This document shows, piece after piece, positions 51,966 through 61,442 of a DNA stretch of 64,000 nt. Both the position numbers and the translations under genes were made by a program. The notes below the pieces were generated by a model, which was given only the letters and a program-made list of their open reading frames with translations, had not been told where the DNA came from and searched no databases. Each line of letters begins with the position of its first letter. The first letter of the stretch is position 1. The stretch covers positions 744,001-808,000 of the forward strand of contig CAWAUR010000013.1 in NCBI GenBank assembly GCA_963785255.1. The letters run 5' to 3'. The stretch is from Bog-159 sp963785255 (GTDB lineage Bacteria > Acidobacteriota > Terriglobia > Bryobacterales > Bryobacteraceae).

Positions 51966-53480
51966 TTACCGCAGAATCTCGGCCAGACAGCGGCCCACAC
52001 TTCCGCTGGGCGTCTCGATACTCAAGTAAGTCGCCAGCGTGGGCGCGATGTCGTTCACCGAAATCGTCTGGTCGAAAGGGCCCTGCTTGATTCCCGGCCC
52101 CAGAAAAATCACGGGCACGTGCGCGTCGTAGCTGAATGTGGTGCTGTGCGTGGTTCCCCCGGCGCCGTAGAGCCAATAGGGTTCCAGCAATACGTATACA
52201 TCCGGCCCGCGAGCAGGATAGAATCCGTTCATCACCCGCCGGCCCACCGTGATATCCACCGCGCCGGTCAACAGCATTTCGCGCGTGTAGGCGCGGAAGA
52301 CGTGCGGCACGCCGCGGGCCGCGTCCGCCGCCGTGCGCTCCACGTCGCGCGCATCCAGGTTCTTGCGGCGGATGAGATCGCGGTCGAAATAGAACGCCGA
52401 TTCCCCAGGGCTCACGATCCATTTTTCGTTGCCGTATTTGGCAGTCAACGCTTCTTCCACGGCCTGGCGCACGGCTCCCTGCGGCATGCGCCCGCCGGGC
52501 ATGCGGCGCGCCTGGTTCACTTCGGGAACGGGCGCTACTCCGTGATCGGCCGAGAAAACCACGAGCACATTACGCATCCCGACCTGGGAGTCTACGAAGC
52601 TGAAGAGCTTGCCGAGGATGGCATCCGTCTGGATGGACATCTCCTTCACCTCTGGCGAGTCCGGCCCCATCTGGTGCCCCACGTAATCGTTGGCGGAAAA
52701 GCTTACCGCCAACAGATCGGTCGAATTTCCTTGTCCCAAACCTTCCGCCTGAATGGCGCGCTCCGCGAAATTCTCCACGATTTCATTGCCGAACGGGCTG
52801 TTCTCGATGGCCGCATAGAGCGATGTGTCGGCCGGCATCGTATGCGTGAGCCAATGCGCGCCGCGGTACTTATCGGCGGGTCGCGTGGCGTCATAGGCCG
52901 TGACCCAATCCGGCAATTGCGCGAAGTAGAATGTGCTGCTGACAAAGTTGCCGCTGCGCGGATCGAACCAATAGGCGCCGTCGGCCATGTGGCCCGCAGG
53001 CAGAATCGCGCTGCGGTCCTTCAACGAAATGCCGACGACTTTGCCGCCGCCGGCCATCTTCAACTCATCTCCAATCGTGCTTACCAGCAGCCGCCGCGGC
53101 GAAACTCCTTCACCGGCGGCGCCCAACAGCTTTACGGAATTGTCGCTGACGCTGGTGACGGTCTTGCCGGTCTCGCGGTCATACCATTCGTTGCCGATGA
53201 TGCCGCTCATGGCGGGCGTGGCGCCGGAGAGAAACGTGCTATGCCCGACGGCGGTTACCGTTGGATAATGCTCGTAGCGGGCATTCGTAAAGACGGCGCC
53301 TTCGGTGAGCAGGCGCTTGAAACCGGCGTGATAGTCGCCGCGAAAACGCGTAAGATAATCGTAGCGGAACTGGTCCACCACGATGGCTAACACCAGCTTG
53401 GGCGGCGTGGCTGCCAGGGTATATGCCGCGCATAGTATAGCCAGCAGGACGGCTGCGCAGGCCGAGCGGAATTTGGACAT
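51966..53480 (-). CDS. Exported alkaline phosphatase-superfamily (PafA-like) enzyme
   Basis: 504 residues with a signal peptide (SACAAVLLAILCAAYTLAAT). AIVVDQFRYDYLTR gives the first metal ligand; YPTVTAVGHSTFLSG carries the Thr nucleophile, as in PafA and nucleotide pyrophosphatase/phosphodiesterases; SANDYVGHQMGPDS and VFSADHGVAP complete the two-metal site. It should release phosphate from extracellular monoesters or diesters. The ATG at 53478-53480 is chosen because sequence upstream is a palindromic repeat. Confidence 0.9.
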   Translation of the reverse strand: MSKFRSACAAVLLAILCAAYTLAATPPKLVLAIVVDQFRYDYLTRFRGDYHAGFKRLLTEGAVFTNARYEHYPTVTAVGHSTFLSGATPAMSGIIGNEWYDRETGKTVTSVSDNSVKLLGAAGEGVSPRRLLVSTIGDELKMAGGGKVVGISLKDRSAILPAGHMADGAYWFDPRSGNFVSSTFYFAQLPDWVTAYDATRPADKYRGAHWLTHTMPADTSLYAAIENSPFGNEIVENFAERAIQAEGLGQGNSTDLLAVSFSANDYVGHQMGPDSPEVKEMSIQTDAILGKLFSFVDSQVGMRNVLVVFSADHGVAPVPEVNQARRMPGGRMPQGAVRQAVEEALTAKYGNEKWIVSPGESAFYFDRDLIRRKNLDARDVERTAADAARGVPHVFRAYTREMLLTGAVDITVGRRVMNGFYPARGPDVYVLLEPYWLYGAGGTTHSTTFSYDAHVPVIFLGPGIKQGPFDQTISVNDIAPTLATYLSIETPSGSVGRCLAEILR

Positions 53481-53502
53481 GATGTTTCCATCATACAGTC
53501 TA

Positions 53503-53610
53503 TAGGACAGGCCTCCTGGCCTGTCCATGGCCGGACGACGTCCGGCCATGCGAGCGTCGCTCGCCAAAGAGCGGGCCTTCGAGGCCCGCGCAGGCAGAGT
53601 GCCTGCCCCA
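53503..53610. repeat. Chain of five palindromes (families B and C)
   Basis: Consecutive hairpins: GGACAGGCCTCCTGGCCTGT-type (53505-53526), TGGCCGGACGACGTCCGGCC-type (53528-53548), GCGAGCGTCGCTCGC (53550-53564), GCGGGCCTTCGAGGCCCGC (53571-53589) and CAGGCAGAGTGCCTG (about 53591-53605). It lies between the divergent phosphatase and sedolisin genes. Confidence 0.88.
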
Positions 53611-53674
53611 CAAAAGCGGTACCCTCTTTGCAGCCTGGGGAAACCACGCCGAGCTACCAACCGTCCTTAGAGTC

Positions 53675-56518
53675 ATGACCATGCGCGGCCTTAAAGCTCG
53701 ATGTGTAACTGGACTATTTGTCCTCCCGCTGTTCACTCTCTCTCTGGGCGAGACGTTGCGCGCGGCGGACCGGATTACAGTCCCGGTGGACGATAGCCGG
53801 CGTATCACCCTGGCGGGCCATGTGAGTCCGCGAATTGCAGCCGCCACGGATCAGGGTCCGGTGGACCCCTCCATGCAGCTTCCCTATGTCACGCTGGTGT
53901 TGGCGCCCTCCGCGAGTCAGTCGGCCGCCTTGGCGCAGTTGTTGGAGCAGCAGCAGACGCCCGGTTCGCCTAATTATCATGCCTGGCTGACGCCGGAACA
54001 ATATGGCGTACGGTTTGGGGTGAGCCAGGCTGATATTGCCAAGATCAAGACCTGGTTGGGCGGGCATGGCCTGATGGTGAAATCCGTGGCGCGCGGGCAA
54101 AACACGATTGCCTTCGGCGGCACGGCCGCGCAGATTTCAAGCGCTTTCAACATCGAAATTCATCATTACCTGGTGGGCGGGCAGGTGCATTACGCCAACA
54201 ACGCCGAACCCACCATTCCAGTGGCGTTCCAACGCGTGGTGGCAGCGATTCACGGGCTCGACGACTTTCGCCTGCGGCCTATGCTGCAGCGCGCCCTCGA
54301 TCCGCGCGATAACATCAACGGGAGCCATGGACTGGGGCCGGGAGATATAGCGACCATTTACGACGTTACTCCCCTATACAAAGCGGGCATCGACGGATCG
54401 GGGCAGACCCTGGCGGTGGTCGGGCAAACCGCGATTGAGCTGTCCGACATCGAGGAGTACCGCAGTCACTTCGGGTTGCCGGCCAACGACCCCACTCCGC
54501 TGTTGGTGCCGGGCAGCGCAGATCCCGGTGTGCAGTCGCAGAGCGGGGATCTGGCGGAATCCGATCTGGATCTGGAACTCTCCGGGGGAATAGCGCCCAA
54601 CGTCAGCATTCAGTTTGTATACTCAACCGACGTCACCGTCTCGCTTCAATACGCCATCGATCAGAACCTGGCGCCGGTAATCAGCATCAGCTATGGCGAC
54701 TGCGAATTGCAGACGCCATCTTCGCAAGCGCAGGCTTTCGCGGCCTGGGCCGAACAAGCCAACGCGCAAGGCCAGACCATCTTCGCCGCCGCCGGCGACG
54801 ATGGCGCGCTGGATTGTTCCGGCGGAGACGATACGGCCAGCAATAACAGCCTGTCGGTGGATCTGCCGGCTTCGCTGCCCTATGTAACGGGAGTGGGGGG
54901 TACCACGTTCGCCGAGAATGGCGGCAATTACTGGAGTTCCAGCAACTCCAGCACTTACGAATCGGCGCTATCTTATATTCCCGAGACCGCCTGGAACGAC
55001 GGGGTCTGCCAATCCGCCCCCCGCCAGCAAACGGTGTGCGCCACGGGCGGGGGCGCCAGTGTTTATTTCTCCAAGCCTTCGTGGCAAACCGGCACAGGAG
55101 TGCCCAGCGATGGCGCCCGGGATGTGCCGGATGTGTCCATCGCGGCTTCCCCGAATCACGATGCTTATATCATTTACACTGGCGGTCAAGCCAGCGAAAT
55201 CGGCGGGACATCTGCCGGCTCGCCCCAGTTTTCAGGGATGGCCATTTTGCTGACGCAGTATCTGATTTCGAACGGTTATCAGCCGAGTCCTGGTTTGGGA
55301 AATATAAATCCGGCAATTTATCAGAATCTCGCCCCTGTTTCGGGCGTCTTTCACGATATCGCCACCGGTAGCAATATGGTGCCTCCGTGTTCAAACAATA
55401 CCTGCTCTGGAACGCCCATGGGATTCAGCGCCGGGCCGGGCTATGATCAGGTTACCGGCTGGGGTACACCGGATATTAATAAGTTCATAACTTCCTGGCA
55501 TAGCAGCGGGGTAACTGCCAAGATCACGGTGACTATGTCGCTCGCGGCCAGCACCACGCGGCCGGCGTTCACCGACACCGTGACCCTTTCGGCCAGCCTG
55601 ACCAGCAGCAGTACGCCCGGCGGCACGGTGGCTTTCACTCTGGGAACCGAGACACTGGGCACGGCGCCGGTGAATGGCGGGGCGGCCGCCCTAACCATCA
55701 ACGCCACGCAGTTGGCGGTGGGCGAGAATATCATCGTCGCGGAATATAGCGGCGACGATTCGCACTTCGGCGCCGCGACTTCGATTGTCGTCATCGAATC
55801 GACGCCGTCAAATGGCACTCCGCTGGTTCAGTCGATGTCGAATTCGGCATCCTACACGCAATCCTTCGCGCCTGGCGGCATCGTGAGCATCTTTGGCTCG
55901 CAACTGGCTCCGGCGACCGCTAGCGCCTACGGTCTGCCTCTTCCCACCATGCTGGCGGGCACCACCGTCACGATCGGCGGTTATACCGCGGCGCTCTACT
56001 ACGTTTCGTCCACGCAGTTGAATGTGCAGATCCCTTACGAGGTTTCCACAACGGGCGGCGTGGCGGCGGTTCGCATCAGCAATAATGGGCATTCGGCGAA
56101 CACTTCGTTCACGCCCTCCGCCGCGGCCCCGGCCATCTTCACCACGAACGCCTCGGGTTCCGGTCAAGGCGACATCCTGGACAACGCCTCCTATCAACTG
56201 CTGGATTCGTCCCATCCGGCCATACCGGGCAGCACCTATCTGCAGATTTATTGCATGGGCTTAGGCGAAGTCACTAATCCGCCCGCGGACGGCTCCCCGG
56301 CGTCCTCGACCCAGCTTTCTAAGACCAGTAGTGAGTCGCAGGTAAGCATCGGCGGGGTCGATGCTACCGCGATTTTCACCGGTTTGGCGCCGGGGTTCGT
56401 GGGACTTTACCAGGTGAACGTGCAGGTGCCTTCGTCGGTGGCCGCCGGAAGCGCGGTGCCGGTTTCGATATCGATTGGCGGCGCGACGTCGAATACCGTC
56501 ACGATCGCGGTGCAGTAG
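53675..56518 (+). CDS. Secreted sedolisin (S53) protease
   Basis: 947 residues with a signal (GLFVLPLFTLSLGETLRAAD). A pro-kumamolisin domain (about 60-200: YHAWLTPEQYGVRFGVSQAD, TAAQISSAFNIEIHHYLVGG) precedes the catalytic domain. The Glu/Asp pair is in AESDLDLEL (Glu295, Asp299), an oxyanion Asp in ISISYGDCE, and the Ser nucleophile in GGTSAGSPQFSG (about 513), so it should be an acid endopeptidase active at low pH. An Ig-like domain and a TIGR03437-like module follow (GLYQVNVQVPSSVAAGSAVP). Its TAG is part of a family B repeat. Confidence 0.93.
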   Translation: MTMRGLKARCVTGLFVLPLFTLSLGETLRAADRITVPVDDSRRITLAGHVSPRIAAATDQGPVDPSMQLPYVTLVLAPSASQSAALAQLLEQQQTPGSPNYHAWLTPEQYGVRFGVSQADIAKIKTWLGGHGLMVKSVARGQNTIAFGGTAAQISSAFNIEIHHYLVGGQVHYANNAEPTIPVAFQRVVAAIHGLDDFRLRPMLQRALDPRDNINGSHGLGPGDIATIYDVTPLYKAGIDGSGQTLAVVGQTAIELSDIEEYRSHFGLPANDPTPLLVPGSADPGVQSQSGDLAESDLDLELSGGIAPNVSIQFVYSTDVTVSLQYAIDQNLAPVISISYGDCELQTPSSQAQAFAAWAEQANAQGQTIFAAAGDDGALDCSGGDDTASNNSLSVDLPASLPYVTGVGGTTFAENGGNYWSSSNSSTYESALSYIPETAWNDGVCQSAPRQQTVCATGGGASVYFSKPSWQTGTGVPSDGARDVPDVSIAASPNHDAYIIYTGGQASEIGGTSAGSPQFSGMAILLTQYLISNGYQPSPGLGNINPAIYQNLAPVSGVFHDIATGSNMVPPCSNNTCSGTPMGFSAGPGYDQVTGWGTPDINKFITSWHSSGVTAKITVTMSLAASTTRPAFTDTVTLSASLTSSSTPGGTVAFTLGTETLGTAPVNGGAAALTINATQLAVGENIIVAEYSGDDSHFGAATSIVVIESTPSNGTPLVQSMSNSASYTQSFAPGGIVSIFGSQLAPATASAYGLPLPTMLAGTTVTIGGYTAALYYVSSTQLNVQIPYEVSTTGGVAAVRISNNGHSANTSFTPSAAAPAIFTTNASGSGQGDILDNASYQLLDSSHPAIPGSTYLQIYCMGLGEVTNPPADGSPASSTQLSKTSSESQVSIGGVDATAIFTGLAPGFVGLYQVNVQVPSSVAAGSAVPVSISIGGATSNTVTIAVQ

Positions 56519-56598
56519 GACAGGCCTCCCGGCCTGTCCATCGTTGCCTGCAATCGCCTCGTCACGTCTACAAGGACAGGCCAGGAGGCCTGTCCCAC
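56516..56598. repeat. Pair of family B palindromes at the sedolisin stop
   Basis: Starts with the gene's own TAG (TAGGACAGGCC). Palindromes at 56518-56539 and 56574-56595 are also reverse complements of each other, so a larger hairpin is possible. It ends about 45 bases before bshC. Confidence 0.85.
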
Positions 56599-56642
56599 AC
56601 TTTGCATCCTTTAGTATCCTAAAGTCATCACAACTTTGAGCC

Positions 56643-58223
56643 ATGGAATGCTCCTGCGTCCGCTACACGGATTTGCCGCACACCAGCCGCTTGTTTGCGG
56701 ATTTCACCTACCATCCCGACCGGGTACGGGCCTTTTACCCCCATATCCCTTCCGATCCCGGCGCGTTGGAGTCCTTGGCCGCGGAAATGCCGTATCCCCC
56801 CGAACGGCGCGCTGCACTGGTTGCAGCTCTGCGCGAACAGAATGCCGATAGCCCGGAATTGAATCAATTGGCACGGGAAGGCACCGTGGCGGTGGTCACC
56901 GGACAGCAAGTGGGCTTGTTTTCCGGCCCTGCATACACAATTTACAAGGCTCTCTCGGCGGTAAAGCTGGCCCGCAGCCTGGCGGAGCGGGGAATTCCGG
57001 CGGTGCCGATTTTCTGGCTGGCAACCGAAGATCATGATTTTGCGGAAGTGAACCACTGCTGGGTCTTCGACACCGATCATCACCCCATCAAGCTGCAGAA
57101 GCCGCACTCGCCGGCCAGCACCCAGCCGGTCGGACAATTTGTGCTGAGCGCGCCGCCCATCGCGGATTTGCGCGCGGCGCTGGCCGGATTTCCTTTTGGA
57201 GACGAGATCACGGCACTGGTCGAAGAAACGTATCAACCGGGACGCACGATGGGCGAAGCGTTCAGCGCGCTGCTGAAGCGGCTGCTGGCGCACTACGGGC
57301 TATTGCACGTCGATCCGATGGCGCCGGCGATGCGCGAGATGGCCGCGCCTGCCATTCATTCCGCACTTGCCGCCGCGCCGGAGCTTACCGCCGCCCTGCT
57401 CGAGCGCAATCGCGCGCTGGAAGCCGCCGGCTACCACGCACAAGTGCACGTGGAAGATCAAACTTCGTTGGTTTTCCTGCTGGAGAATGGCCGCCGCTAC
57501 GGTCTGCGCCGATATGGCCGGGACTATCTGCAAAACGGCCGCAAATTCTCGACCGAAGAGCTGATGGATCGCGCCGCACAGCTTTCCCCGAACGCGCTGT
57601 TGCGGCCCGTAGTGCAGGATTCCATGCTGCCGACGGTCGCCTACATTGGAGGTCCCGCGGAACTGGCGTATCTGGCGCAATCCGAGGTCATTTACCAGGC
57701 GGTATTGGGTCACATGCCCGCCGCCGTGCATCGCGCGGGCTTTACGCTACTCGACCGGCGCAGCCAAAAACTCATGACGCGGTATGGATTGTCTCTGGCG
57801 GATTGCGCGCACGGTGACGAAGGTGTGCGTAACCGCATCGCCGCACGGCTGATTCCTCCCGCGCTCGCAGGCGTGATGACGCAAACCAAGTCCTCCGTCG
57901 AACAGGCTCTCGACCGCCTGGCGCGCGATCTGGGCGGCTTCGATGCCAGTCTGGCCGCGGCGCTCGACAAAAACCGGCAGAAGATGTTGTACCAGCTTTC
58001 CAAAATGGAGCGCAAAATCGGACGCGAGACCATGGCCCGGGATGCCCGCGTGGCCCGCGATGCGGCGTATCTTTCCGGTCTGGTTTTTCCGGAGCGGCAC
58101 CTGCAGGAGCGCTTGTACTCCATTCTTCCGTTCCTCGCCAAACACGGCCTGGGTCTCATCGACGATTTGTACGAGTGTCTGAATCTGGGCTGTCCGGATC
58201 ACCAGTTGGCCGTGGCCGATTGA
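56643..58223 (+). CDS. bshC: Bacillithiol biosynthesis cysteine-adding enzyme BshC
   Basis: 526 residues, full length. BshC joins cysteine to glucosaminyl-malate, the last step of bacillithiol, the low-molecular-weight thiol of Firmicutes and some other phyla. Recognisable motifs are VVTGQQVGLFSGPAYTIYKA, PIFWLATEDHDFAEVNHCWV and SMLPTVAYIGGPAELAYLAQ; the C-terminal part is a long coiled coil (LSKMERKIGRETMARDARVA). bshA and bshB are not in the window. The gene is followed 3 bases later by the convergent ADOP permease. Confidence 0.95.
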   Translation: MECSCVRYTDLPHTSRLFADFTYHPDRVRAFYPHIPSDPGALESLAAEMPYPPERRAALVAALREQNADSPELNQLAREGTVAVVTGQQVGLFSGPAYTIYKALSAVKLARSLAERGIPAVPIFWLATEDHDFAEVNHCWVFDTDHHPIKLQKPHSPASTQPVGQFVLSAPPIADLRAALAGFPFGDEITALVEETYQPGRTMGEAFSALLKRLLAHYGLLHVDPMAPAMREMAAPAIHSALAAAPELTAALLERNRALEAAGYHAQVHVEDQTSLVFLLENGRRYGLRRYGRDYLQNGRKFSTEELMDRAAQLSPNALLRPVVQDSMLPTVAYIGGPAELAYLAQSEVIYQAVLGHMPAAVHRAGFTLLDRRSQKLMTRYGLSLADCAHGDEGVRNRIAARLIPPALAGVMTQTKSSVEQALDRLARDLGGFDASLAAALDKNRQKMLYQLSKMERKIGRETMARDARVARDAAYLSGLVFPERHLQERLYSILPFLAKHGLGLIDDLYECLNLGCPDHQLAVAD

Positions 58224-58226
58224 GAT

Positions 58227-60680
58227 TTACTCGTGCCGCAGCGCATCGGCGGGGTCGACTTTGGTGGCTCTGTACGATGGCACGTAGCTGGCGATCAACG
58301 CCACCACGGTCAGCACCAGGGCAGCCGCCGCAAACACCGCCGGATCGTCCGCCCGCAGCTTAGGCAGAAACGCCGCCGAAACCTTGAGCATGGCTATTGC
58401 CGCCAGAGCGCCCGCCGCCATTCCCGCCAGAGTCAGTAGCATGCCCTGCCGCAGCATGGCGGCGAGCACTTGCCTTGACCGCGCGCCGAGTGCCAGCCGT
58501 ATGCCGATCTCGTGCGTGCGCTGTTTCACCGTGAAGGTGAGCACGCTATACAGGCCGATGGCCGACAGCAGCAGACAGATCGCGCCCACCACGCCAATCA
58601 TGGACGCCGCCACACGCTCGGAATAGAGCGCCTGTCCGATCCACTCCTGGTAAGGGATAAAGGCGCTGCCGCGCGTGGCGCCATTGACGGCGGCCGCCTC
58701 GCGCCCCAGCGCCGGCAGCATGCCGGCCAAGGGCCGGTTGGTCCGCACGAAAAACGCCATCCAGAACTCTGCGCCGGATGTCTGGCGGCTGGCAAAGTAC
58801 ACGTAAGGCGCGGGACCCTCGTTAAGACCGCGATATTTGCTGTCCCGGACCAGCCCGATCACGTTGAACCACTCGCCGCCGACTCGCACTCTGCGTCCCA
58901 CCACCGGTGCGGCGTCGAGGAAGCGCCGTTGGAACGCTTGGTTGACGATGGCCACGGGCGCGCGGCTGCTCCTGTCGTCCGTCTCGCGAAAATCGCGCCC
59001 TTCCAGAAGCCGGATTCCCATTACGTTGAAATATCCAGGAGACACGCTGCTATTAAGGACATGCATGGATTCGCCGGCCGCGGGCGCATAACCCTCAACG
59101 GCGACTTCCGCCTCTGCGCCCTCGCCAAACTCCAGGGGGACGAAATTGGAATAGGATACTTCTGAAACGCCGGGCACGCCCCGCAACCTGCCGGTCAGCC
59201 GCTGGCAGAACTGCTGGCGCTCTTCGCCGGTGCGGCAAAAAGTCTCGACGTAGAATTTGGCGCTCGCCACGTTATGCGTATCCATGCCGGGATCGATAGC
59301 GCGTGCGGCGCGAAAGCTCTGGACGAAGATGCCCGTGCCCACCAGGGCCACCATGGCCAGCGCGACTTCCGCGACTACCAGCACGGCACGCGTGCGGCCG
59401 GCGCCCTGGCTGGAGGTCGAGCCGCGGGAAGTCTCATTGAGATCCTCCGCCACGCGGCCGCGGATCGCGTGATAAGCAGGCGCGACGCCGGTGAGCAGCG
59501 CGGCGGCCACCGACAGCAGAATGGTGAAAACCAGTGTATGCCAGTTCGTGTGCGAGTCCAACTCGAAGGGCACATTCACCGGCGGCAACAGCCAGATGAG
59601 CGCCTGGCCGCACCACATGGCCAGCAGCGTGCCCACCACGGCGCCCATCATGGCCAGCAGCAGGCTCTCGGTGAGCAACTGCCTGACCAGGCGCGGCAGC
59701 CGGGCCCCCAATGCCAGCCGGATGCCGAATTCCTTTCGCCGCACGGCCGCGCGCGCGAGTTGTAGATTGGTTACGTTCGCCGCCACGATCAGGAACAGCA
59801 CCAGACATACGGCCATCAGAATCTGCAAAGGTGCGCGCAGCAAGTGCTGGGCGCCCAGGTGGCCCCGCCAGACCGGCAGCAGCGTGGCGCTGAACGCACG
59901 GTTCGAGTCGGGATGCGCCTCGGCGAGGCGCCGGGCGCAAGCCACCACTTCCGCGCGCGCCTGTTCGGTCGAAACCCCCGGCCGCAGCCTGGCCGTGATC
60001 CACACCTGGCGCGCGCCGCGATCGTTGAGCAGCCACGCACTCTGGCCGTTCATCTCGGGGGCTAGCGACACGGGAATCCACATCTGCATCGACAGCCCCG
60101 GCACGGCTCCGTGGAATTCGGGCGGGATTACGCCCACAATGGTCAATTCCCTTTGATTTACGCGCAGCGTGCGGCCGATGACCCGAGGGTCGCGGCCGAA
60201 GACGGTTCGCCAGAGCCGGTCGCCGATGACGACCACGGACGGTCCACCCTGCGTGTCGCCCGCTTCTTCGGGCAGGAACGTGCGCCCGCGCGCGGCTTTC
60301 ACACCCATTACGGAGAAGTAGTTGGCCGAAACGAATTCGCCCCAGACGATTCTAGCGTTCTGATCGCCGCCCACGGTGAACACATTCACCAGCGAAGCTG
60401 CCACCCCGGAGACCTGCCGCAAGCTATCCCGGTAGTCGCGGTAATTGCGGTAGGCGGTATTTTGCAGCTCGCCGGTGGGCGTGACGGTTTCGAGCGTCGC
60501 CAGTTCGCTGCCGCGTGCGGCGCCCGGAATGGGATTGAGCAGTACGGCGTCTATCCAGCCAAACACCGTGGCTGTGGCTGCGATCCCCAGAGCTAGAGTG
60601 AAGACGGCAGTGATGGTGAGCGCGGGGCTGCCGCGGAAAACGCGCAGTCCGTAGCGCAAGTCTTCCAGAAATGAGCGCAT
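58227..60680 (-). CDS. ADOP-type MacB/FtsX-like ABC transporter permease
   Basis: 817 residues. It begins MRSFLEDLRYGLRVFRGSPA, the hallmark of the 'acidobacterial duplicated orphan permease' group, with a first membrane helix (LTITAVFTLALGIAATATVF) and a MacB-like periplasmic core, then an FtsX core (LLSVAAALLTGVAPAYHAIR region), a second periplasmic core and a second FtsX core ending GLYSVLTFTVKQRTHEIGIR and YRATKVDPADALRHE. No ATPase gene is beside it, as usual for the group. Substrate unknown; lipoprotein, peptide or toxin export are possibilities. Confidence 0.93.
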   Translation of the reverse strand: MRSFLEDLRYGLRVFRGSPALTITAVFTLALGIAATATVFGWIDAVLLNPIPGAARGSELATLETVTPTGELQNTAYRNYRDYRDSLRQVSGVAASLVNVFTVGGDQNARIVWGEFVSANYFSVMGVKAARGRTFLPEEAGDTQGGPSVVVIGDRLWRTVFGRDPRVIGRTLRVNQRELTIVGVIPPEFHGAVPGLSMQMWIPVSLAPEMNGQSAWLLNDRGARQVWITARLRPGVSTEQARAEVVACARRLAEAHPDSNRAFSATLLPVWRGHLGAQHLLRAPLQILMAVCLVLFLIVAANVTNLQLARAAVRRKEFGIRLALGARLPRLVRQLLTESLLLAMMGAVVGTLLAMWCGQALIWLLPPVNVPFELDSHTNWHTLVFTILLSVAAALLTGVAPAYHAIRGRVAEDLNETSRGSTSSQGAGRTRAVLVVAEVALAMVALVGTGIFVQSFRAARAIDPGMDTHNVASAKFYVETFCRTGEERQQFCQRLTGRLRGVPGVSEVSYSNFVPLEFGEGAEAEVAVEGYAPAAGESMHVLNSSVSPGYFNVMGIRLLEGRDFRETDDRSSRAPVAIVNQAFQRRFLDAAPVVGRRVRVGGEWFNVIGLVRDSKYRGLNEGPAPYVYFASRQTSGAEFWMAFFVRTNRPLAGMLPALGREAAAVNGATRGSAFIPYQEWIGQALYSERVAASMIGVVGAICLLLSAIGLYSVLTFTVKQRTHEIGIRLALGARSRQVLAAMLRQGMLLTLAGMAAGALAAIAMLKVSAAFLPKLRADDPAVFAAAALVLTVVALIASYVPSYRATKVDPADALRHE

Positions 60681-60794
60681 AGCTTAGATCGATATGCACG
60701 ATCCGGGCCAATGCTAAACCGTGGATTCCATTTGCGTGATCCGCGCCGGACGTTCGTTTTGTGGATGTAAATGTCCGAAAATGGGATGCGAGTT

Positions 60795-60902
60795 GTGGGG
60801 CGGCCACTCTGGCTGCGGCGGCCTCTCAGGCCGCCTGGCAGCATCTCCTCGAATGCCGGCAGGCGGGCTACGAGCCCGCCGCAGGCTGCGAGCCTGCCCC
60901 AC
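60795..60902. repeat. Family C compound palindrome
   Basis: Contains GGCGGCCTCTCAGGCCGCC and GGCGGGCTACGAGCCCGCC hairpins with GTGGGGC at one end and GCCCCAC at the other. The right end touches the YceI stop codon on the minus strand (TGA followed by GTGGGGCAGG). Confidence 0.85.
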
Positions 60903-61442
60903 TCAACGAACGCGGCCGCGGGCATGCACATCGATCGTCACTTTGTCTCCCACGCGCAGAAACAGAGTGCTCGGATTCTTCATCCCCCAACTCACATAAG
61001 GGACCACAAACTGGGTGGTCACGTTCATCTGGCCGCCGGCTGGTGCGGTGTCCACCTCCAAAGTCATTTCATGATCCTGTCCGTGAATCCGGAATATGCC
61101 ATGGACTTTGGCTTTCGCCAGCGTGCCTTCCACGCGATCGGGAAGAAATGCGATGTCCGGATAGCGGACGCTTTCCAGAATCTCCTTGTGCATCTTGCGG
61201 TCGCGGGACTGATTGCCGCTATCGCCGCTTTGCGCATCGATGACGATCTCTCCCGAAGACCGGCCCGTGGTGAAATCGTAACGCACGGTCCCGCGTTTCA
61301 ATTTGAAAGTCCCGCGGACGGTATGCAGAACGTCACTCAACGTGAACTGCACCTGCGTCTGGGCCGGATCGAGATCGAGTACCGCCGCTTGTCCAAACGA
61401 GGCGGCCGTCAGGAAGAGGAAGAGTACAAGGATTCGTTTCAT
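60903..61442 (-). CDS. Exported YceI-family protein
   Basis: 179 residues with a signal peptide (MKRILVLFLFLTAASFGQAA). The rest is the YceI lipocalin-like beta barrel: LDPAQTQVQFTLSDVLHTVR, GTFKLKRGTVRYDFTTGRSS, HKEILESVRYPDIAF and VHGIFRIHGQDHEMTLEVD. Members bind polyisoprenoid or amide-type lipids in the periplasm. The gene begins inside the last 110 bases of the FAD oxidoreductase gene, in another frame; the signal peptide makes the start at 61442 secure. Confidence 0.9.
   Translation of the reverse strand: MKRILVLFLFLTAASFGQAAVLDLDPAQTQVQFTLSDVLHTVRGTFKLKRGTVRYDFTTGRSSGEIVIDAQSGDSGNQSRDRKMHKEILESVRYPDIAFLPDRVEGTLAKAKVHGIFRIHGQDHEMTLEVDTAPAGGQMNVTTQFVVPYVSWGMKNPSTLFLRVGDKVTIDVHARGRVR

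Noticed and set aside
52119..53390. 423-codon open frame on the plus strand
   Set aside because: Shadow of the phosphatase-like gene; no signal, no motif, His/Arg/Ala-rich.
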